Below, piece after piece: positions 27,283 to 36,972 of a stretch of DNA of 64,000 nucleotides; within the stretch, counting starts at the first letter, position 1, and each line of letters begins with the position of its first letter. The stretch spans positions 3,534-67,533 of the forward strand of contig DHPM01000007.1 in NCBI GenBank assembly GCA_002410935.1, read 5' to 3'. This DNA is from Caryophanales bacterium UBA5364. GTDB taxonomy: Bacteria > Bacillota_I > Bacilli_A > RF39 > UBA660. Both the position numbers and the translations under genes were made by a program. Under the pieces are notes generated by a model that saw only the letters and a program-made list of their open reading frames with translations, was not told where the DNA came from and ran no database searches.

Positions 27283-27486
27283 ATGGATCAATCAATTAAA
27301 AAAAGCACAGCTGAAGATTATGAGAATGAATATTCCAAAGAAAATATTATTAATGAAAAAGTAATTAAAGTCACACACGATGCTGATTCGGATCATAATA
27401 TCGTTAAAACAGTTAAAGAAGTAACTTACAAAAATGGCGAAACGGTAAAAGAGATTGAAAAAGAATATTTCAAAAAAGAAGAATAA
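27283..27486 (+). CDS. Small hypothetical protein
   Basis: A 67-residue, highly charged, mostly polar protein (starts MDQSIKKSTAEDYENEY; VKTVKEVTYKNGETVKEIEK near the end). ATG 27283 follows GGCGGTGA, and TATAAT (27258-27263, with extended TG) lies just upstream. A strong terminator closes it as a single-gene transcript. The beta-like alternating end is reminiscent of small basic/acidic Firmicute proteins, but no family is recognised. Confidence 0.55.
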   Translation: MDQSIKKSTAEDYENEYSKENIINEKVIKVTHDADSDHNIVKTVKEVTYKNGETVKEIEKEYFKKEE

Positions 27487-27491
27487 TAGTA

Positions 27492-27520
27492 AAAGGGATT
27501 GATATACCAATCCCTTTTTT
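27492..27520 (+). terminator. Terminator after the 67-aa gene
   Basis: AAGGGATTG (27493-27501) pairs with CAATCCCTT (27508-27516), followed by Ts. A -10 box TATAAT for the next transcript follows at 27525-27530. Confidence 0.85.
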
Positions 27521-27549
27521 ATGGTATAATACATAAAGGTGGTGATCTT

Positions 27550-27765
27550 ATGTCCGAAGAAAACATTGATAAAGCGATTACAGGAGCAACTTCTAATATT
27601 GATCTTGAGTATGTCGATTCATTAAGCAAAGAAGAATTAGGTCTTCTAAAAGAAGCTTTAAGAAGAGGTCGTAAATCAGAGAGTTTATTATATAATATAG
27701 TAAAACTATATGCCAATAAAAAAGATATGAAAGAAGAGAAAAAAAGCGATGGTAGTAAAAAGTAA
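27550..27765 (+). CDS. Probable VbhA-like antitoxin of the Fic pair
   Basis: A 71-residue protein starting at ATG 27550 after AAAGGTGGTGA, overlapping the Fic gene by 17 bases. The pattern IDKAITGATSNIDLE, then LSKEELGLLKEALRRG, resembles VbhA-family antitoxins, which insert an inhibitory helix into Fic proteins. The family motif (S/T)xxxE(G/N) is degenerate here: the aligned stretch is NIDLEY, with Asn and Tyr at the key places. The class assignment rests on gene order and weak sequence pattern. The C-terminus is Lys-rich. Confidence 0.5.
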   Translation: MSEENIDKAITGATSNIDLEYVDSLSKEELGLLKEALRRGRKSESLLYNIVKLYANKKDMKEEKKSDGSKK

Positions 27766-28411
27766 TTATGATGATGCTTATAGTGAGCAATCTATATATT
27801 GTTATCCTAATACAGACGTTTTAATGAATAGTAGAAATATCAAGGATCCAGAGGTTTTAAACAGTGTTGAGAGAATGATATCAACTTATAATTTATCTCA
27901 TTTACAAGTAGAACCAATTAAAGGTAAATTTGATATTGAACATTATTTTAAAATACATAAGTATTTATTTAATGATTTGTATCCGTTTGCTGGTAAAATC
28001 AGGTTGGAAAACATGACTAAAGGTTCAACCCCTTTTTGTAGGCCAGACTATATCCATTACTATTTATCTAAAACATTAGAAAAATTAAACAATGATATTA
28101 CTAAAGTAAGTAATGAAGATGAAATGTTTGAAGTGCTTGCTTATTATTATAGTGAAATAAATGTTATTCATCCTTTTAGAGAAGGTAATGGTCGAACTCA
28201 AAGAGAATTCTTTAGAGAATTTGTCGATGCTAAATGTAATAATTATGAGTTTGGAAATTATAAAATCGATTATAATTTATTAAATCCTGATGGTAAAAAA
28301 TATTTAATGAATGGAAGTATTATTTCAGCTGCGACTGGAGATACAACTTTATTAAAAGAATTTTTAAAACAAACGATAGTTAATACTAAGGTTCAAAGCC
28401 TTAAAAGATAA
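27749..28411 (+). CDS. Fic/DOC family AMP-transferase (putative toxin)
   Basis: A 220-residue Fic-domain protein. The active-site loop HPFREGNGRTQRE (~residues 140-152) is a full match to HPFx(D/E)GNGRxxR with the catalytic His. Upstream it has LFNDLYPFAGKIR, the usual Fic flap region. Fic enzymes move AMP from ATP onto Ser/Thr/Tyr of target proteins. No inhibitory helix is seen in the protein itself, so inhibition by the overlapping small protein (class I arrangement) is likely. A terminator follows. Confidence 0.88.
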   Translation: MVVKSNYDDAYSEQSIYCYPNTDVLMNSRNIKDPEVLNSVERMISTYNLSHLQVEPIKGKFDIEHYFKIHKYLFNDLYPFAGKIRLENMTKGSTPFCRPDYIHYYLSKTLEKLNNDITKVSNEDEMFEVLAYYYSEINVIHPFREGNGRTQREFFREFVDAKCNNYEFGNYKIDYNLLNPDGKKYLMNGSIISAATGDTTLLKEFLKQTIVNTKVQSLKR

Positions 28412-28439
28412 AAAACACTCTTATCATAAGAGTGTTTTT
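28411..28439 (+). terminator. Terminator of the Fic operon
   Basis: AAAACACTCTTAT and ATAAGAGTGTTTT form a long perfect stem with a short loop, starting at the Fic stop codon. Confidence 0.88.
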
Positions 28440-28464
28440 ATGTTATGATTATATAGGTGATAGT

Positions 28465-30540
28465 ATGAACTTAGAAACATTAAACAACAAACAACTTGAA
28501 GCAGTTAAAGTATTAGATGGACCATTACTTATTTTAGCAGGTGCCGGTAGTGGTAAAACTCGTGTTTTAACTACTCGTGTTGCTTATTTAATAGAACAAG
28601 GTGTTAATCCCGAACAGATTTTAGCTATAACGTTTACAAATAAAGCAGCTAAAGAAATGAAAGATCGCATTATCAAAATGCTAGGGCCAGTGGCTTATCA
28701 AATTCAAATTTCAACATTTCATTCTTTTGGATTAAAAATCATTAAATACCATCATGATTTATTAGGATATAAAAAGAATTTTACAATCTTAGATAGTGAA
28801 GATTCGATAACCGTTATTAAAAAAATATTAAAAAGTATGGATTTAGATCCTAAAATATATCATCCAAAAGCAATTAAATCTCAAATAAGTGGAGCAAAGA
28901 ATGAATTATTGAACCCTGAAGAATATTCTAAATTTGCTAATACGGAATATGAAAAGATTGTTTTAAAAGTATATAAAGCTTATCAAAATAAATTAGTTAT
29001 TAATAATTCACTAGATTTTGATGATTTATTAATGTTACCGATCGTTTTATTTAATCAAAATAAAGATGTGTTAAAAATATATCAGGAACAATTTAAATAT
29101 GTTTTAATCGATGAATACCAAGATACTAATGAAGCACAATATGTATTAACTAAAATGATATCAGCTAAATATAAAAACATTTGCGTAGTAGGAGATCCAG
29201 ATCAAAGTATTTATGCTTTTAGAGGGTCAAATTATCGTAATATTCTTAATTTTGAAAAAGATTATAAAAATGCTAAAACAATTATGTTAGAAGAAAATTA
29301 TCGTTCAACTAAGAATATATTAAATGTTGCTAATAGTGTTATTAAAAACAATGGTTCAAGAAAAGAAAAAAATCTATGGACCGATAATGAAGATGGGGAT
29401 AAGATTATATACCATCGTTCAGAAAATGAAAAAGATGAAGCTTTTTATGTTATGTCTCAAATAAAAAAAATAATGAATCAATCACCATTAAGTGAAATCG
29501 CAATTTTGTATCGTACTAATGCTCAATCAAGAAATATGGAAGAAGCCTTATTGAGGGAAAATATACCTTATAAAGTAATTGGTAGTTTCTATTTCTATAA
29601 ACGAAAAGAAATAAAAGATTTAATATCATACTTGAAGCTTATTTATAATCAAGACGATGATATCAGTCTAACAAGAATTATAAATGTTCCCAAAAGAGGT
29701 ATTGGATTAAAATCAATTGAAAATTTAGTTCAAAAGGCTAATGATGAAGGAAAAAGTATGTATGAGGCCATTGATAATGGTAAAGAATTAGCTTTTAGAC
29801 AAATAATTGAAGAATTAATTAAGATGCAAGATAGTTGTTCATTAACTGAATTAGTTGATCTAATTCTTGAAAAAACAGGTATTAGAAATGAATTAATTGC
29901 TGAAAATACACTTGATGCAGAAGTAAGATTAGAAAACTTAGAAGAATTCAAATCAATTACGAAGAACTTTGAGGAAAAAAATGGTATAATATCATTAGAA
30001 GAATTTCTAAATGAGATAAGTTTAGTTTCAGATATTGAAGAACATAAAAATAATAATGAAGTAGTAACATTAATGACTGTTCATTCTGCTAAAGGATTAG
30101 AGTTTAATAACGTATTTGTTATTGGGATGGAAGATGGAATATTTCCTCATGCTAATGCATTCCAAGATCCTTCTCAGTTAGAAGAAGAACGTCGACTTTG
30201 TTATGTTGCTATTACCCGTGCTAGAAAAAAACTTTGGTTAGTTAATGCTAAACGAAGAATGCTATACGGAATGGAAAATGCTAATGTTGAAAGTCGATTT
30301 ATTAAAGAAATTGATGGACAATATTTAGATAAAGATATTGTTGCTGAAGAAACAAGAATTATTAAGACCAATATGATTGATGCATCAATTGATTATAGTA
30401 TAAGCGATAAAGTAGTTCATAATAAATATGGTGTAGGTGTTATTGTTAATATTGAAAAATCAATTTTAACGATTGCTTTTAATCATCCACATGGAATTAA
30501 GATGATTATTAAAGGCCATAAAAGTATTAGAAAGGTGTAG
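28465..30540 (+). CDS. pcrA: ATP-dependent DNA helicase PcrA/UvrD
   Basis: A 691-residue SF1A 3-prime to 5-prime helicase for repair and replication. It starts MNLETLNNKQLEAVKVLDGP, with motif I AGAGSGKTRVLTTR, motif II VLIDEYQDTN, motif III VVGDPDQSIYAFRG, motif IV EENYRSTKNIL, motif V TVHSAKGLEF and motif VI YVAITRARKKL. The start is ATG 28465 after TAGGTGATAG; an upstream in-frame ATG at 28432 lies in the terminator. The C-terminal tail has a short beta region like the PcrA Tudor domain (VVHNKYGVGVIVNI). Confidence 0.93.
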   Translation: MNLETLNNKQLEAVKVLDGPLLILAGAGSGKTRVLTTRVAYLIEQGVNPEQILAITFTNKAAKEMKDRIIKMLGPVAYQIQISTFHSFGLKIIKYHHDLLGYKKNFTILDSEDSITVIKKILKSMDLDPKIYHPKAIKSQISGAKNELLNPEEYSKFANTEYEKIVLKVYKAYQNKLVINNSLDFDDLLMLPIVLFNQNKDVLKIYQEQFKYVLIDEYQDTNEAQYVLTKMISAKYKNICVVGDPDQSIYAFRGSNYRNILNFEKDYKNAKTIMLEENYRSTKNILNVANSVIKNNGSRKEKNLWTDNEDGDKIIYHRSENEKDEAFYVMSQIKKIMNQSPLSEIAILYRTNAQSRNMEEALLRENIPYKVIGSFYFYKRKEIKDLISYLKLIYNQDDDISLTRIINVPKRGIGLKSIENLVQKANDEGKSMYEAIDNGKELAFRQIIEELIKMQDSCSLTELVDLILEKTGIRNELIAENTLDAEVRLENLEEFKSITKNFEEKNGIISLEEFLNEISLVSDIEEHKNNNEVVTLMTVHSAKGLEFNNVFVIGMEDGIFPHANAFQDPSQLEEERRLCYVAITRARKKLWLVNAKRRMLYGMENANVESRFIKEIDGQYLDKDIVAEETRIIKTNMIDASIDYSISDKVVHNKYGVGVIVNIEKSILTIAFNHPHGIKMIIKGHKSIRKV

Positions 30541-30546
30541 ATAATT

Positions 30547-30702
30547 ATGAAAGATTTTTTTGTCAAATTGGAAGAAACGTTTGAACCAGTAAGGGAATTT
30601 ATTATCAGCAATCATGGAACTATTAAAATAATATTTTGGATACTTTTAGTTGTGGTAGTGTGCTTTAACATAACTAAAAATGCCATAGATAAGTATAAGT
30701 AA
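30547..30702 (+). CDS. Small single-pass membrane protein
   Basis: A 51-residue protein (MKDFFVKLEETFEPVREFII, then a membrane segment IIFWILLVVVVCFNI and a basic end). It starts 6 bases after pcrA and stops 1 base before galU, so it sits inside a pcrA-galU transcript. The ribosome site is weak (GGTG in the pcrA end). No family is recognised. Confidence 0.5.
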   Translation: MKDFFVKLEETFEPVREFIISNHGTIKIIFWILLVVVVCFNITKNAIDKYK

Positions 30703-30703
30703 A

Positions 30704-31564
30704 ATGAAAAAGATTAGAAAAGCAGTTATTCCCGTTGCTGGTATGGGAACAAGATTTCTTCCAATAACTAAATCAGTTCCAAAAGAAATGTTACCAATTG
30801 TTGATAGGCCAACTTTAGATTATATTATTGATGAAGCCGTGGCTAGTGGTATCGAAGAGATATTATTAATTACTAGTCCATATAAAAAGGTAATTGAAGA
30901 TTATTATGATGAACATTATGAACTAGAAAGTCGCTTAGAAAAATCAGGAAAGTTAGAACAACTAGAATTAGTTAGAGGTATATCTAAGAAAGTTAGTATT
31001 TTTTATCGTAGGCAAGGTGAACCAATGGGGAGTGGTCATGCTATTAATTTAGCCCGCAACTTTATTGGTGATGAACCATTTGCTGTTTTATACGGTGACG
31101 ATTTAATGAAATACGATAAACCAGTTTTAAAACAATTAATTGAAGTATATGAAAAATATGATTGTAATGTTATTGGTGTCAGTGAAGTGCCTAGAGAACT
31201 AGTAAATAAATATGGTATTATTGAATTTGAAGATAAAGACACTGGTAAGATTAAGACAATTGTTGAAAAACCAAGTATTGATAGTGCACCATCTAATATC
31301 GCTGGCTTAGGAAGATATATTGTTAAAAGTGATATTTTTGATATTCTAGATGATTTAAAACCTGGTGTTGGTAATGAAGTACAATTTACTGATGCTATGA
31401 AAGAGTTAATGAATAGTCAAGACTTTTATGTATGCCAGTATGAGGGTACTTATTATGATACTGGTAGTAAATTAGGTTATATGAAAGCTAATATTGATTT
31501 TGGTTTAGAACACCAAGAATTAAAAGACGGATTAAAAGTGTTTATAAATGAAAAGAATAACTAG
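30704..31564 (+). CDS. galU: UTP-glucose-1-phosphate uridylyltransferase
   Basis: A 286-residue nucleotidyltransferase that makes UDP-glucose from glucose-1-P and UTP. Motifs are IPVAGMGTRFLPITKSVPKE (nucleotide loop), EMLPIVDRPTLDYI, YGDDLM (metal Asp) and the Lys of IVEKPS. It gives the donor sugar for the glucan synthase on the island 8 kb upstream and for the GT4 enzyme at 52621, assuming that enzyme uses UDP-glucose. It follows the 51-aa ORF by one base and ends in a terminator. Confidence 0.94.
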   Translation: MKKIRKAVIPVAGMGTRFLPITKSVPKEMLPIVDRPTLDYIIDEAVASGIEEILLITSPYKKVIEDYYDEHYELESRLEKSGKLEQLELVRGISKKVSIFYRRQGEPMGSGHAINLARNFIGDEPFAVLYGDDLMKYDKPVLKQLIEVYEKYDCNVIGVSEVPRELVNKYGIIEFEDKDTGKIKTIVEKPSIDSAPSNIAGLGRYIVKSDIFDILDDLKPGVGNEVQFTDAMKELMNSQDFYVCQYEGTYYDTGSKLGYMKANIDFGLEHQELKDGLKVFINEKNN

Positions 31565-31579
31565 AAGTTATTCTTTTTT
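31554..31579 (+). terminator. Terminator of galU
   Basis: AGAATAACT (31554-31562), loop AGA, AGTTATTCT (31566-31574), then Ts; the galU stop is inside the stem. Confidence 0.85.
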
Positions 31580-31581
31580 AG

Positions 31582-33599
<2,018 letters not shown>

Positions 33600-33600
<1 letters not shown>

Positions 33601-33622
33601 AAACAAGCATTGCTTGTTTTTT
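33600..33622. terminator. Terminator between ligA and the convergent phosphoesterase gene
   Basis: AAACAAGC (33601-33608), loop ATT, GCTTGTTT (33612-33619), Ts on the plus strand. A-rich flanks allow some use from both sides. Confidence 0.8.
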
Positions 33623-34478
33623 ATTTATTAGTTATACGATAAAAATTAAATGATGGTTTATTAAAAAATCTAAATTTAATTACTGAGGTTCCTAAACCAT
33701 TTGAAATGTATAAATCAGTATTATTTAATTTATAATATTCACTATAATATTTTCTTGCCCCATAAGGAGTATATATCTTTTTTATAAAAGGCAATCTGAC
33801 TTGACCATTATGAGAGTGACCTGATAATATCAAATCAAATTTTTCATAATCTATTTTTTCAATAAAATCTGGTTCATGAATTAATAAGATATTATATATA
33901 AATTTATCTTCAGTGGTTTCTAAATACTCTTTCATTGGTTTTACTTTATCATTAATAGTTAAATTACCATATGAATTAGTGCTTATTCCAGCAACAAAAA
34001 TAGCTTCATTTTTTTCGTTGTAAATAACATCGTGTTTGTCATTTAAAATAATAAAATCACTATTTTTCATTACTTTATTAAATTCTTTTGGATGATCATA
34101 ATCATGATTACCATTAATAGCATACTTATTAATTTTAACCTTAATTTTAGATAAGACTTCAATTAATTCTTGGATATATTTATCATTAATATTTTCATCT
34201 GAGAATAAATCACCAGTAAAAAAGACGATATCTGGTTTTAATAAGTTAATTTTACGAACTAAGTTTTCTAACTCACGTTTATAAATTATACTACCATAAT
34301 GAATATCTGAGATATGAACAACTTTTAAACCATGATATGAATCAGTTATTTTATCATTAACAATCTTATATTCTTTTATTACTAATCCTTTAGTTGAAAC
34401 AAAACGACTATATAATAATGTTCCTGTAATAATTAATAAAAAAAGAATGACATAAATAATTATCTTTATCTTAGGCAT
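33621..34478 (-). CDS. Membrane-anchored metallophosphoesterase
   Basis: A 285-residue protein with an N-terminal membrane helix (~residues 4-24, IKIIIYVILFLLIITGTLLY) and a calcineurin-like domain. Metal and catalytic motifs are HISDIHYG, FFTGDLFSD, INGNHDYDHP and LSGHSHNGQVRLP. It resembles YkuE/LpxH-type enzymes of Firmicutes that act on lipid or cell-wall phosphates outside the membrane; the substrate is unknown. ATG 34478 follows GGTGATG. Confidence 0.85.
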   Translation of the reverse strand: MPKIKIIIYVILFLLIITGTLLYSRFVSTKGLVIKEYKIVNDKITDSYHGLKVVHISDIHYGSIIYKRELENLVRKINLLKPDIVFFTGDLFSDENINDKYIQELIEVLSKIKVKINKYAINGNHDYDHPKEFNKVMKNSDFIILNDKHDVIYNEKNEAIFVAGISTNSYGNLTINDKVKPMKEYLETTEDKFIYNILLIHEPDFIEKIDYEKFDLILSGHSHNGQVRLPFIKKIYTPYGARKYYSEYYKLNNTDLYISNGLGTSVIKFRFFNKPSFNFYRITNK

Positions 34479-34504
34479 AACATCACCATATATATTTTAT
34501 CATA

Positions 34505-34528
34505 AATAAAAAAAAAGACTAGTGTCTT
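34505..34528 (-). terminator. Terminator of the CPBP protease gene
   Basis: On the minus strand AAGAC-ACTA-GTCTT is followed by a run of Ts. The stem is short (5 bp) but directly follows the stop codon. Confidence 0.6.
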
Positions 34529-35232
34529 CACCCAAATATTAATACAAATACTTGTAAAGACATCAATAGTCCATTATGTATAAAATGTAATCCAATTGGA
34601 ACAAAAATATTTTTACTTTTAGTTAGTACATAAGCAAATATAATACCTGGTGTAGAATAAGGTACTAAGTATAATAAGTCATATACTGTTTCATATGTTC
34701 CTACAATATGCATTAAACCAAATACTAAACCTGATGAGATAATGAATAACCAATCATTTTTAAACATATATCTAAAAGAAAGTCTAAACGTAAGTTCTTC
34801 AAGAAATGGTGCTAAAAAGACAGCGCTAATAAATGTATAAATTGGGACACTCTCAAATAAATCCTTAACTGCTTCCTCATTCCCAGCTATTGAACCAGGT
34901 CTAATTAATAAAATAATAAAATTACTTAACATCATAATCCCAAGGGCTAAAAACCAATATTTAAGATATTTCTTAAAATATTCTTGGTGATTTTGTTTTA
35001 AATCAAGCCAATTACTTTTTAATGTTTTGCGATAAATAAAAACAAGTATAAAAATTAGAACTACGGTAAAGAAAAATGAATACCAAACAATAAATGTTTG
35101 TGATAAATTCTCTATATCAATATCTAGTAATACTAATGGTAAACCTTGTAATTGAGTAAACACAAAATATAGTATAATGGCACTAAATCCAATAAAAAAA
35201 TTCTTTACTCTTTCTGGTTGTTTTATTTTCAA
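34528..35232 (-). CDS. CPBP-family intramembrane metalloprotease
   Basis: About 234 residues with six or seven membrane segments. The Abi/CPBP motifs are present: EELTFRLSFRYMF (EExxxR), FGLMHI and HFIHNGLL, supplying the Glu and His residues of the active site. These proteases process membrane proteins or protect against self-made peptides. I prefer TTG 35232 as start, since GGAG lies 9 bases upstream; the in-frame ATG at 35247 has no ribosome site and sits only a few bases after a TATAAT, so it would be nearly leaderless. Confidence 0.82.
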   Translation of the reverse strand: MKIKQPERVKNFFIGFSAIILYFVFTQLQGLPLVLLDIDIENLSQTFIVWYSFFFTVVLIFILVFIYRKTLKSNWLDLKQNHQEYFKKYLKYWFLALGIMMLSNFIILLIRPGSIAGNEEAVKDLFESVPIYTFISAVFLAPFLEELTFRLSFRYMFKNDWLFIISSGLVFGLMHIVGTYETVYDLLYLVPYSTPGIIFAYVLTKSKNIFVPIGLHFIHNGLLMSLQVFVLIFG

Positions 35233-35300
35233 TATTATCATCTCCATTAATATTATATCAAAAAAAATGAAAAAAAGTGTTAAAAAGATAGTTTTTATGA

Positions 35301-35342
35301 TATAATACCTTTAGTTGCAGAAGAGTGGGAGTTCCCACTCTT
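35301..35342 (+). promoter_or_regulatory. Promoter -10 and leader hairpin of the rimP-nusA operon
   Basis: TATAAT at 35301-35306 is followed by a perfect 10-bp hairpin AAGAGTGGGA (35321-35330) / TCCCACTCTT (35333-35342). No U run suited to termination follows directly. Similar GAGTGGG hairpins precede rimP in other Firmicutes, to my recollection, and may serve feedback control by NusA or RimP. Confidence 0.5.
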
Positions 35343-35361
35343 TAATTCATAGGAGGTTAAA

Positions 35362-35616
35362 ATGAGAATAGAAGATCAAGTAAGAGATTTAATCGAAGAT
35401 ATTATTGTAAAAAATGATTATAAGCTTGATGATGTTTTATATACTAAAGAAGGTAATATGTACAATCTTGCTGTTGTTATTGATAAAGAAGGATACATTG
35501 ATGTTGAAGACTGCGTTAAGGTCAGTAATTTAATTAATCCAATTTTAGATAAAGCTAATTTAATAGAAGATAGTTATGTTTTGGATGTATGTTCTAGAGA
35601 AAAGGGTGGTGAATAA
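35362..35616 (+). CDS. rimP: Ribosome maturation factor RimP, N-terminal domain only
   Basis: An 84-residue protein behind AGGAGG. It has the RimP N-terminal pattern (YNLAVVIDKEGYIDVEDCVK, then ISN-type helix VSNLINPILDK and YVLDVCSREKGGE). RimP is normally ~150 residues, and the text after YVLDV should continue with SPGLDRPL and an SH3-like domain; here it stops at once. nusA begins 1 base later, so no room or remnant is left for the second domain. RimP assists 30S maturation. Identity is secure from sequence and context; whether the short form works is unknown. Confidence 0.85.
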   Translation: MRIEDQVRDLIEDIIVKNDYKLDDVLYTKEGNMYNLAVVIDKEGYIDVEDCVKVSNLINPILDKANLIEDSYVLDVCSREKGGE

Positions 35617-35617
35617 A

Positions 35618-36682
35618 ATGAATAATAAAGAATTTTTAAATGCGGTTGACCTTTTAGAAAAAGAAAAAGGAATCGATCGTGAAACTATTTTTGAGGCTAT
35701 GGAATTAGCGCTTTCAAGCGCATATAAAAAGCACTTTAATTCATTATCTAATGTTCGAGTTGATATCAATAAAGAATTAGGAGATATTAAAGTTTATTCT
35801 TTTAAAACAGTTGTTGAAGAAATTGAAGATGAACGTGTTGAATTAACTTTAGATGAAGCAAGAAAAATTGTTCCAGATATTGAAATAGGCGAAACAATTG
35901 AAGAAGAAGTAACTACTAGTGATTTTGGTAGAGTTGCTGCTTCAACTGCAAAACAAGTTGTTGTCCAAAAGATTAGAGAAGCAGAACGTAATAATATTAT
36001 TTCTGAGTATGAGGATAAACAAGAAGAAATGGTTTCAGGTACTGTTTCAATGGAGGATGTCCGCAACTACTATATTGATTTAGGGAAAACACAAGGTATT
36101 TTACCTAAAACAGAAATAATTCCTGGTGAAGAAATTAAAATGGGTTCTAATATTAAAGTTTATATTTCGAAAGTAGAAAATAATCCTAAGGGACCACTAA
36201 TTTTACTTTCTAGAAGTCATTACGGATTTGTTAAAAGATTATTTGAATTAGAGATTCCTGAAATTAATGATGGTACTATTTTAGTTTATAGTGTAGCTAG
36301 AGAAGCTGGTAATAGAACTAAAATAGCAGTATTCTCAGAAAACTCTAATGTTGATGCTGTAGGATCATGTATTGGCGAAAAGGGAATGAGAATTAATCAA
36401 ATTCTTAAAGAGGTAAGTAATGAAAAAATAGATGTTATTGCATATGATAACGATCCTGAAAAGTTTATTGAAAATGCTTTAAGTCCAGCTAAGAATGTTA
36501 GAGTCTTTATTACTGATGAAAAGAAAAGAGAAGCATTAGTTATTGTTGACAATGATAATTTATCTTTAGCAATTGGTAAAAAAGGATTAAATGTTCGTTT
36601 AGCAGCAAGATTAACACATTTTAAAATAGATGTTAAAACATATGAACAAGCTAAAGAAGAAGGCATTAATATAATTGAATAG
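35618..36682 (+). CDS. nusA: Transcription termination/antitermination factor NusA
   Basis: A 354-residue protein. The N-terminal RNA-polymerase-binding domain has EKGIDRETIFEAMELALSSA; then S1 (VSGTVSMEDVRNYYIDLGKT), KH1 (GNRTKIAVFS) and KH2 (AIGKKGLNVRLAARLT). It modulates pausing and termination. ATG 35618 follows AAGGGTGGTGA; longer in-frame starts overlap rimP. It lacks the acidic C-terminal repeats of E. coli NusA, as in other Firmicutes. Confidence 0.94.
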   Translation: MNNKEFLNAVDLLEKEKGIDRETIFEAMELALSSAYKKHFNSLSNVRVDINKELGDIKVYSFKTVVEEIEDERVELTLDEARKIVPDIEIGETIEEEVTTSDFGRVAASTAKQVVVQKIREAERNNIISEYEDKQEEMVSGTVSMEDVRNYYIDLGKTQGILPKTEIIPGEEIKMGSNIKVYISKVENNPKGPLILLSRSHYGFVKRLFELEIPEINDGTILVYSVAREAGNRTKIAVFSENSNVDAVGSCIGEKGMRINQILKEVSNEKIDVIAYDNDPEKFIENALSPAKNVRVFITDEKKREALVIVDNDNLSLAIGKKGLNVRLAARLTHFKIDVKTYEQAKEEGINIIE

Positions 36683-36693
36683 GGAGGTGCTAC

Positions 36694-36954
36694 ATGAAAA
36701 CTAAAAAAATTCCTATGCGTAGTTGTGTTGTAACAAGAGAAAAGTTACCTAAATACGAACTACTGAGAGTCGTTAGAACACCTGAAGGCAATGTTATAAT
36801 TGATGAAACAGGTAAGGCTAATGGTCATGGAGCATATCTAAAAAGAGACTTAGAAATAATAGAAAAAGCAATTAAGCATAAAATATTAGAGAGACATTTA
36901 GAATGTGATATTCCTGATCAAATCTACGATGAAATGAAACAAATGATAAAATAA
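36694..36954 (+). CDS. rnpM: YlxR/RnpM RNA-binding protein
   Basis: An 86-residue protein of the YlxR (DUF448) family, described as a modulator of RNase P. Motifs are PMRSCVVTREKLPKYELLRVV and GKANGHGAYLKRD. It lies between nusA and infB as in Bacilli. The usual next gene, the L7Ae-like ylxQ, is absent; infB follows after 18 bases. Confidence 0.9.
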   Translation: MKTKKIPMRSCVVTREKLPKYELLRVVRTPEGNVIIDETGKANGHGAYLKRDLEIIEKAIKHKILERHLECDIPDQIYDEMKQMIK

Positions 36955-36972
36955 GAAAAGAGGTGTGTATTT

